A stretch of DNA of 64,000 nt from Janibacter sp. A1S7. GTDB lineage: Bacteria; Actinomycetota; Actinomycetes; Actinomycetales; Dermatophilaceae. The number at the start of each line of letters is the position of its first letter. Positions within the stretch are counted from its first letter, which is position 1. Below the pieces are notes generated by a model that was not told where the DNA came from, did no database searches, and was given only the letters and a program-made list of their open reading frames with translations. Below are positions 58,199 to 64,000 of this stretch, one piece after another. The DNA lies in contig NZ_CP144913.1 of the NCBI RefSeq assembly GCF_037198315.1, positions 1,240,001 to 1,304,000 on the forward strand, given 5' to 3'. The position numbers were made by a program, and so were the translations under genes.

Positions 58199-59028
58199 CA
58201 GTCCTCCCGGTCACCCGTGGCGACCGGGACCACGTCGACCCCGGCCTCGCGGAAGGGCTCCAGACGGGACCGGATCGACTCATCCGTGACGAGGGTCCAT
58301 CCCGGGGGCAGGGGGGCCCAGGCCGGCACCGACCCGGGGGTCAGCTTGGCGGCGTGGGCGAGGACCACCGTGCGGCGGGCGTTGCGCGCCGCCACCTCCT
58401 TTGTCGCGGCCTCCTCGATCGTCGGCTCGCCGACCCCCCGGTCGGGGTGGACGGCGTCGCAGCCGAGGAAGGCGATGTCCACCGCGAACCGCTCGAGGAC
58501 CAGCTGGGTGACCGAGCCCGTCAGCCCGTGGCTCGACGGCGAGACCGCCCCGCCGACGACGATCACCTCGATCCGGCTGTCCGCGAGGGTCAGGGCGATC
58601 TCGATCCCACGGGTGAGGACGGTCAGGCCCTCCCGGCCGCGCAGGTTCTCGACGAGGTGCGAGGTCGTGGACCCGGCGTCGACGAAGATGGTCGCCCCGT
58701 CCTCGACGAGCTCGGCAGCGGCTGCCCCGATGCGTGCCTTGGCCGCCACCTCCAGGGACATCCGCTCCTGCAGCAGCGTCTCGCGGAAGGGAGCGAAGGG
58801 CTGGGCCCCGCCGTAGGTCCGGGCGATCGCGCCCTCGGCCTCCAGGGAGGCGAGGTCGCGGCGCACCGTCGACTCGGAGACCTCCACCGCCACCGCGAGG
58901 TCCTCCACGCGGGTGATCCCGGAGTGCAGCAGCCGGATGATCTCGCTCAACCGCTGGCCACGCCCCCGGTGCATCCCGACCCGGTGCTCGTTCATCTGGC
59001 TGCCTGACTGTCGTGGGTGGCCGGTCAC
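58198..59028 (-). CDS. DeoR-family transcriptional regulator
   Basis: A 276-residue DeoR/GlpR-type repressor. The HTH is RLSEIIRLLHSGITRVEDLA and VSESTVRRDLASLEAEGAIA with the wing RTYGGAQ. The sugar-phosphate-binding domain has VDAGSTTSHLVENLRGR, VVVGGAVSPSSHGLTG and LGCDAVHPDRGVGEP. GTG at 59028 overlaps the PdxA2 stop as GTGA. ATG 58995 is an alternative without the overlap. It probably represses its own operon (GntP permease to glycerate kinase) and releases on a phosphorylated sugar acid. The repeats at 63021-63059 are its likely target. Confidence 0.92.
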   Translation of the reverse strand: MTGHPRQSGSQMNEHRVGMHRGRGQRLSEIIRLLHSGITRVEDLAVAVEVSESTVRRDLASLEAEGAIARTYGGAQPFAPFRETLLQERMSLEVAAKARIGAAAAELVEDGATIFVDAGSTTSHLVENLRGREGLTVLTRGIEIALTLADSRIEVIVVGGAVSPSSHGLTGSVTQLVLERFAVDIAFLGCDAVHPDRGVGEPTIEEAATKEVAARNARRTVVLAHAAKLTPGSVPAWAPLPPGWTLVTDESIRSRLEPFREAGVDVVPVATGDRED

Positions 59029-60071
59029 CTCGGCAGGTACTCCTCCCGGATGCCATCGACGAAGGGAGCGTAGTCGACCGCGGCGAGGTAGGCCGAGCGC
59101 ATGGTGCCGTGGTCGGCCCTGCCGCTGCCGGCGATGTCGAAGGCGGTGCCGTGGTCGACGGAGGTGCGCAGGATGGGCAGTCCCACGGTCACCGAGATCG
59201 TGCCGTCGAAGTCGTAGGTCTTCGCCGCGATGTGACCCTGGTCGTGATACTGCGAGAGCACCCCGTCGTAGCGCCCGATGAGGCCGTGGTGGAAGACCGA
59301 GTCCGCCGGGATCGGACCGGCGATGTCCAGACCCCTCTCGTTGACGGCGGCGACCGCGGGACGCAGGATCTCGATCTCCTCGTCACCGAAGGCGCCGTTC
59401 TCCCCGCCGTGCGGGTTGATCGCGGCGGTGGCCAGGCGCGGGGTGTCCACGCCGTAGATCTGCAGCGCCCGGTGCGCGCGCTCGATCGAGTCGATCTGGG
59501 TCTCGACGGTGATCGCGTCGAGCGCCTTGCGCAGGGAGGTGTGCCGCGTGGCGAAGAAGATGCGCAGGTGGTGGCCGCCGTGGGCGTCGTTGCGCACGAC
59601 GAACATCGTGTCCTGCTTGGTCACGCCGGTCAGCTCACCGAGCATCTCGGTGTGGCCCAGGTGCTCACTGCCGGCGGCCCAGATGGCCTCCTTGTTGATC
59701 GGGCCGGTGACGGTGCCGGCGACCTGCTGGTCCATCGCGGCCTTGGCAGCCACCTCGATGGCCACGATGGCAGCCCGCCCGGCCGTGCCGTCGACGGTGC
59801 CCCACTCGAGCATCGTGTCGCCGAGGACACCGATGTCGAAGACGTCGATGACGCCCTCGCCGGCGGGGGGAGTGTCCCACCCCTCGACCGAGCGGACCTC
59901 GACGTCGAGGCCGAGGACCTCGACTGCCTTCTCGAGGGCGATGCGGTCGCCGACGGCGATGCCGTGGTGGCCGGGGTCGCCGGCGAACTCGGCCAGGGTC
60001 TGGGCGGTGATCTCGGGGCCGATGCCGACGGGGTCGCCGAGGGTGAGGGCGAGGACGGGCGCGGAAGTCAT
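59025..60071 (-). CDS. pdxA2: PdxA2-type 4-phospho-sugar-acid dehydrogenase
   Basis: A 348-residue NAD-dependent dehydrogenase of the PdxA family. Typical blocks: LTLGDPVGIGPEITAQTL, GTVTGPINKEAIWAAG, GHTEMLGELTG, TAAINPHGGENGAFGDEEIE with zinc-binding His, and SQYHDQGHIAAKTYDFD. True PdxA works in vitamin B6 synthesis. Next to a DUF1537 kinase, as here, PdxA2 paralogues oxidise D-threonate or D-erythronate 4-phosphate and release dihydroxyacetone phosphate (known for this family). ATG at 60071 has GGAG. It is 11 nt after the kinase stop. Confidence 0.93.
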   Translation of the reverse strand: MTSAPVLALTLGDPVGIGPEITAQTLAEFAGDPGHHGIAVGDRIALEKAVEVLGLDVEVRSVEGWDTPPAGEGVIDVFDIGVLGDTMLEWGTVDGTAGRAAIVAIEVAAKAAMDQQVAGTVTGPINKEAIWAAGSEHLGHTEMLGELTGVTKQDTMFVVRNDAHGGHHLRIFFATRHTSLRKALDAITVETQIDSIERAHRALQIYGVDTPRLATAAINPHGGENGAFGDEEIEILRPAVAAVNERGLDIAGPIPADSVFHHGLIGRYDGVLSQYHDQGHIAAKTYDFDGTISVTVGLPILRTSVDHGTAFDIAGSGRADHGTMRSAYLAAVDYAPFVDGIREEYLPR

Positions 60072-60082
60072 GCTGGTCTCCT

Positions 60083-61444
60083 TCACGGCCCGGACGGGCC
60101 GTTGTCGTGGATGGGGGGAGTGTGCGACTGGGTGGTCAGGGAGGGTGCGGCGCGGACCGCCCTTCGTCTGGCGTGGACCATCTCGCAGAGGCGGTCCAGA
60201 CACAGGACCGTGGTCTCGGTGTCGCCGACCAGGCCACCCTTGGTGACCATGGGCAGGCCCGAGTGCGGGCCGGAGACGATCCCGCCCGCCACGGCGAGGG
60301 GGACGACCTCGTCCTCGACCTCGAGTCCCTGACCGTCGAGGTGGTGCAGGACCGCCGCGGTGATGTCACCACCGGTGGTGAAGAGGCCGTCCACCGCGGA
60401 CTGCGCGAGCGTCCGTCGGGTGATCTCGCCGAGGGCCACCGGAAGCTCGTCGCCCTCCTCGGGGGAGAGCCGGCGCAGGTCACTGTTGTCGATGACCGTG
60501 GCCACGAGGACGATCTCGCCGGGGCCGGCCTGCTCGAGCGTCCGCACCACGTCGGGGACGGTGGCGTCGACGTCGGGCACGACCGAGTCGGGGAGCGTCG
60601 TGGGACGCACGACGTGACAGTCGCGCTCGCTGATCAGGCGTTGCAACTGCGCCCGGGTCAGCTCGGTGGCCGACCCCGAGACGGCCAGGAGAGGGCCTGA
60701 GCCGGACTGGTCGGGGAGCCCGAGCGCCGTCGCCATGGCGAGCGCGCCGGGCCCGGGGTCGACGGTCACCCACTGGACGCCTTCGCCCGCGGCGACCGCC
60801 GCAGCGGCCACGTGGTCCAGGTGCTCGGTGGTGAGGGCGTCGGCGACGATGACGTCGATGTCCTCGCCCAACAGGGCGCGGATGGTCTCCACGAGTTCCT
60901 CGTGCTGGCTGGTGACCGCTCGCAGGCGCAGGTAGCCGACGCGCAGGTCGGTGGAGCGGGTCAGCAGCTCGCCGACGTCCGAGGTGTCGACCGGGGTACG
61001 TGGGTCCCGGGCGAGCTCGGTGTGCTCGAGGCGACTGCCGCGCAGGAGCTGGTGGCCGTCGACGGTGACCCGACCGGCGTCGGGGTGGGCAGTCATGCAC
61101 AGGGCCGTCACCCGACGGTCGGACAGTGCCCGGACGGCGGTGAGCATCGCCTCGGTGGCGACGCCGATGTTGCCCCGCAGCGTCGTGTCGACCCGGGTGC
61201 TGAGCAGCTCGACGGGCCAGCCGGCCCGCACGGCATCGTCGATGGGGCCGGACACGTCCTGCACGTCGGCGTGCCGGGAGTCGGTCGTCACGACGATCGT
61301 GTCGAACTGCGGGTGGAACCGGGTGATCGCGCTCCACTCGTCGGCCCGGCCCAGGGTCACGGCCCGCATGCCGGCCCTCGCGAAGCCCGCCGCACTGGCG
61401 TTGGCGCCGGTGAGGTCGTCGGCGACCACGAGAACTTTGGCCAT
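60083..61444 (-). CDS. Four-carbon acid sugar kinase, DUF1537 family
   Basis: A 453-residue kinase of the DUF1537 family (DtnK/OtnK), phosphorylating a four-carbon sugar acid such as D-threonate. N-terminal substrate domain: VLVVADDLTGANASAAGFAR, VVTTDSRHADVQDVS, RVDTTLRGNIGVATEAML. C-terminal nucleotide-binding domain: LAVSGSATELTRAQLQRLI and LFTTGGDITAAVLHHLDGQG, then GIVSGPHSGLPMVTKGGLVG. Length and order are normal. ATG 61444 begins 4 nt after the permease stop. It acts with PdxA2 downstream. The pair is the known signature of D-threonate/D-erythronate use. Confidence 0.94.
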   Translation of the reverse strand: MAKVLVVADDLTGANASAAGFARAGMRAVTLGRADEWSAITRFHPQFDTIVVTTDSRHADVQDVSGPIDDAVRAGWPVELLSTRVDTTLRGNIGVATEAMLTAVRALSDRRVTALCMTAHPDAGRVTVDGHQLLRGSRLEHTELARDPRTPVDTSDVGELLTRSTDLRVGYLRLRAVTSQHEELVETIRALLGEDIDVIVADALTTEHLDHVAAAAVAAGEGVQWVTVDPGPGALAMATALGLPDQSGSGPLLAVSGSATELTRAQLQRLISERDCHVVRPTTLPDSVVPDVDATVPDVVRTLEQAGPGEIVLVATVIDNSDLRRLSPEEGDELPVALGEITRRTLAQSAVDGLFTTGGDITAAVLHHLDGQGLEVEDEVVPLAVAGGIVSGPHSGLPMVTKGGLVGDTETTVLCLDRLCEMVHARRRAVRAAPSLTTQSHTPPIHDNGPSGP

Positions 61445-61448
61445 CTCG

Positions 61449-62957
61449 TCAGCCCATCACCAGGTTGAGGACGAAGAGCAGTGGGATCGAGCCGGCCCAG
61501 ACGGCCGTGGTGATGCCCGACCAGCCCTTCAGGGCTGCTGTGCCCTCGAGCCCGGTGAACCGGGTGACCACCCAGAAGTAGGAGTCGTTGAAGTAGCTGA
61601 AGACCATCGAGCCCGAGGTGCAGGCCAGGACGGCGACGACCGGGTCGATGCCGAGGTTGGTCACGAGCGGAGCGGTGACCGACGCCGCGGTGATCATGGC
61701 GACGGTGCCCGAGCCCTGCGCGATCCGCACGACCGTCGCGATGGCGAAGGGGACGAGGAAGACGGGCAGGGCCGTTGCGGCGATGGCCTCGGCGAGGGCG
61801 TCCCCGACACCCGAGTCGCGCAGGACCTGTCCGAAGGCACCACCGGCGCCGGTGATCAGCAGGATCAGTCCGGCCGAGGCTGCGGCGTCGGCGAACCATC
61901 CCTGGACCTTGTTGCGCGGGGTCCAGCGGGGCAGCAGGACGTAGACGGCTAGGATGGCGCCGATCACGAGCGCGACGACCGGGTTGCCGAGGAAGGCGAA
62001 GGGGACCGTCCAGCTGCTCGGGTCGTAGTCGCCGGACAGTGCGCCCTGCTGGTCACGGTCGATCGCGGCGGTGACGGTGTTGAGCACGATGAGCACGAGC
62101 GGGATGGCCAGGGGGAGGGACCCCACGAAGGCGCCGACGTGGCGGTGACTCTGGCCTGCGGGAGGCTCGCCGAGGTAGTCGGACGGGTTGTAGGTGGCGA
62201 CGTCGCTCATCTCGTCGCCGTCGGTGGATGCCGGGGCATCCGTCGGACCGCCGCCGCCGGAACCGCTACCGCCGCCGGTGGAGCCCACGCCCACCGTCGC
62301 GAGCGTGCCGTAGACGGCTTCGCGCACCTCGGGGATGACGCGGTCCTCCAAGGTGGGGCCGACCCAGCGCGCGTAGGCGATGACGACCGGGAGCAGGATG
62401 ATCGTGAAGACCAGGCCGGTGACGATGACCAGGCCCAGGTCGGCTCCGAGGATGCCGGTGGCGGCGAGCGGACCGGGAGTCGGGGGGACGAGGTGGTGGG
62501 TCAGCGTCATGCCGCAGCCGAGCGCGAGCGCGAGCGCGACGTAGCCACCGCGCTTGACTCGGGCGATCGAGCGAGCCAGCGGGTTCATGATCACGTAGCC
62601 GGAGTCGCAGAAGACGGGGATCGAGACCAACGAGCCGACGGAGCCCATGGCCCACTCCTCACGGCCCTTGCCGAAGGCCCGCAGGAACGCCCGGGCCAGG
62701 GAGTCCGCCGCTCCGGAGACCTCGAGGATCTTGCCGATGGCGACCCCGAGCCCGATGACGATGCCGATGCTTCCGAGGGTGTTGCCGAAGCCGGTCGTGA
62801 TCGAGTCGACGATGCCGGTCAGCTGCTGGCCGGACACGACACCGGTGACGAGACAGGCGATCAGCAGGGCGACGAAGGCGTCGAGCCGGGTGCGCAGGAC
62901 CAGCACGATGATGACTGCGATGCCCAGCACCAGGGCCAGCAGCAGTTGGATGTCCAC
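61449..62957 (-). CDS. GntP-family sugar-acid permease
   Basis: A 502-residue permease with about twelve helices and clear GntP motifs: GFGNTLGSIGIVIGLGVAIG, FCDSGYVIMNPLARSIARV, HHLVPPTPGPLAATGILGAD, and QGSGTVAMITAASVTAPLV. A hydrophilic Gly/Ser-rich loop (STGGGSGSGGGGPTDAP) splits the halves. The start is GTG at 62957 with GGAGAG upstream. The open frame continues upstream, but the promoter and first transcribed bases lie there. It should import the sugar acid (for example threonate) that the downstream kinase phosphorylates. It is the first gene of the operon. Confidence 0.93.
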   Translation of the reverse strand: MDIQLLLALVLGIAVIIVLVLRTRLDAFVALLIACLVTGVVSGQQLTGIVDSITTGFGNTLGSIGIVIGLGVAIGKILEVSGAADSLARAFLRAFGKGREEWAMGSVGSLVSIPVFCDSGYVIMNPLARSIARVKRGGYVALALALGCGMTLTHHLVPPTPGPLAATGILGADLGLVIVTGLVFTIILLPVVIAYARWVGPTLEDRVIPEVREAVYGTLATVGVGSTGGGSGSGGGGPTDAPASTDGDEMSDVATYNPSDYLGEPPAGQSHRHVGAFVGSLPLAIPLVLIVLNTVTAAIDRDQQGALSGDYDPSSWTVPFAFLGNPVVALVIGAILAVYVLLPRWTPRNKVQGWFADAAASAGLILLITGAGGAFGQVLRDSGVGDALAEAIAATALPVFLVPFAIATVVRIAQGSGTVAMITAASVTAPLVTNLGIDPVVAVLACTSGSMVFSYFNDSYFWVVTRFTGLEGTAALKGWSGITTAVWAGSIPLLFVLNLVMG

Positions 62958-63005
62958 GATGACTCTCCTCAAAGCGGGGGCGGGCGGCACTGCCCGACAT
63001 GAGCG

Positions 63006-63059
63006 ATTATGGCACGCAGTATTGCGCAAAACAAGCAGTATCTGCATGAATTACGCAAT
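63006..63059 (-). promoter_or_regulatory. Promoter and candidate DeoR operator of the acid-sugar operon
   Basis: On the minus strand TTGTTT (63034-63029) and CATAAT (63011-63006) are 17 nt apart, a good vegetative promoter for the rare A/T-rich stretch here. Related repeats ATTGCGTAAT (63059-63050) and TTTGCGCAAT (63030-63021) flank the -35 box, the spacing expected of a repressor site, about 29 nt centre to centre. The transcript would begin near 63000, some 40 nt before the GTG start of the permease. Confidence 0.6.
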
Positions 63060-63176
63060 CCAGCACCATGTGTGGCCGGTTCGTGGACGCAGGACGGGCT
63101 GCGCGGAGTGGGGGTCCGACAGGAGGACGTACTACAAACTATTGACGGTGACTCATAATCGATGTAGAAGTTTGCG

Positions 63177-64000
63177 ATGGCCAACCCGCTCTTTTCCCAG
63201 CCGAGCATCGTCCGTGAGGACCGCCCCGACGGGTCGATCCTCCTGCGGTCGACCGAGCCTCTGTCCGGGTACCCGCCCACGGTCATGCACACCTTCGCGC
63301 AGTGGGCGACCACGGACCCCGACCACGTGCTCGTGGCCGAGCGCGACGGCGAGGGGGGCTGGCGGGAGGTCACCTACGGGGAGGCACTCGCCGCGACCCG
63401 GTCGATCGGTCAGGCGCTGCTGGATATGGGGCTCGGTCCGCACCGGCCGCTGCTCATGCTGTCCGGCAACGGTGTGGCGCACATGCTCACCGCGATGGGT
63501 GCGCTCGGGGTGGGCATTCCGATCGCACCGACGAGCGTCGCCTACTCCCTGCAGTCGCAGGACCACGCCCGGATCAAGCAGATCGCTGAGCTGATCACCC
63601 CGGGGGCGGTCTTCGCCGACGACGGCTCCGCCTTCTCGAAGGCGATCGGTGCGCTCGGGGACATGCCGAGGATCGTTGCCGCCGGCGAGGGGGACCGCAC
63701 CCTCGACGAGCTGCGCGCGATCGAGCCGACCGAGGCGGTGGACGCCGCCTTCGCTGCCCTGACGCACGACTCCCTGGCCAAGATCCAGTTCACCTCCGGA
63801 TCGACCGGTTCACCGAAGGGCGTCCAGGTCACCCACGGGATGTGGTCGGCGAACCAGCAGATGATGCGCGAGGTGTGGCCCTTCCTGTCGCAGGAGCGGC
63901 CGGTCATCGTCGACTGGCTGCCGTGGAGCCACACCTTCGGGGGCAACCACAACGTCGGGATGGTGCTGGTCAACGGGGGCACGTTGTACATCGACGGGGG
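63177..64000 (+). CDS. Feruloyl-CoA synthase-like ligase, N-terminal part
   Basis: The gene runs off the window end, so 274 residues are visible. The N terminus SIVREDRPDGSILLRSTEPL and DWLPWSHTFGGNHNVGMVLV are typical of feruloyl-CoA synthases, and the AMP-binding loop is FTSGSTGSPKGV. These enzymes activate ferulate and related cinnamic acids to CoA thioesters. ATG 63177 is the only sensible start. No strong ribosome site lies before it (AGAAG is weak), and TTGACG at 63142 could direct a start very near the ATG, leaving an almost leaderless message. CAAACT/AGTTTG arms at 63135 and 63069+100 flank this region as a possible operator. Confidence 0.85.
   Translation, partial: MANPLFSQPSIVREDRPDGSILLRSTEPLSGYPPTVMHTFAQWATTDPDHVLVAERDGEGGWREVTYGEALAATRSIGQALLDMGLGPHRPLLMLSGNGVAHMLTAMGALGVGIPIAPTSVAYSLQSQDHARIKQIAELITPGAVFADDGSAFSKAIGALGDMPRIVAAGEGDRTLDELRAIEPTEAVDAAFAALTHDSLAKIQFTSGSTGSPKGVQVTHGMWSANQQMMREVWPFLSQERPVIVDWLPWSHTFGGNHNVGMVLVNGGTLYIDG

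Overview
The window is 64 kb of high-G+C actinobacterial DNA, visibly around 70% G+C. Genes are packed, starts are often GTG, and many gene pairs overlap by ATGA, GTGA or TGATG. Gene content (REP13E12-type DUF222/HNH nuclease, DUF1989, PduO, CYP116B-like P450, UfaA1/DUF1365/FAD set) and codon use suggest a Micrococcales chromosome, perhaps Intrasporangiaceae (Janibacter-like). The family assignment is inference. I found no rRNA, tRNA, CRISPR array, prophage or insertion sequence. It looks like an ordinary chromosomal region rich in catabolic genes.

Layout. 1-3077: acyl-CoA ligase (cut by the window edge), SDR and a second ligase. 3084-7782: secreted DUF4185-like lipoprotein, then an ABC exporter/two-component operon. 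7949-10524: small unknown protein, MOSC protein, MFS. 10534-11792: translationally coupled lipoprotein and secreted HNH nuclease. 11942-17752: FAD monooxygenase, PucR-type regulator and a tryptophan-to-anthranilate set (formamidase-like hydrolase, kynureninase, tryptophan 2,3-dioxygenase) with a decayed endonuclease/phosphatase-family gene at its end. 17809-21451: MFS, DUF1989, PduO adenosyltransferase, FAD reductase. 21522-26827: large LuxR regulator, HTH peptide, LLM and OYE flavoproteins.

26839-35016 is an aromatic-degradation block read leftward: IclR regulator, self-sufficient P450-reductase fusion behind a nested palindrome, GntP-type permease, homogentisate dioxygenase, a conserved unknown protein and fumarylacetoacetase. 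No dedicated maleylacetoacetate isomerase is visible.

35334-43236 is the most interesting region: a MerR/B12-binding regulator with the CarH/LitR photoreceptor signature plus a SRPBCC protein, divergent from FAD oxidoreductase, DUF1365, CFA-type methyltransferase, SDR, CPBP membrane protease and an SDR-TspO fusion. A second CFA methyltransferase with a DUF1295 reductase-like partner lies at 46555-48584. Together they resemble the mycobacterial Rv0446c-Rv0449c lipid-modification set placed under a light/B12 sensor, with a porphyrin-binding TspO domain added. This is my best candidate for a little-described photoprotective membrane-lipid system.

43385-56065 holds mixed metabolism and transport (TauE/SafE, MBL hydrolase, asparaginase, D-threonine aldolase-like enzyme, TetR/DHA2 exporter pair, DUF222-HNH nuclease), then a 42-bp tandem repeat. 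56332-57069 is a dienelactone hydrolase. 57128-62957 is a leftward acid-sugar operon (GntP permease, DUF1537 kinase, PdxA2 dehydrogenase, DeoR regulator, glycerate kinase) behind a recognisable promoter. The window ends inside a feruloyl-CoA synthase-like ligase.
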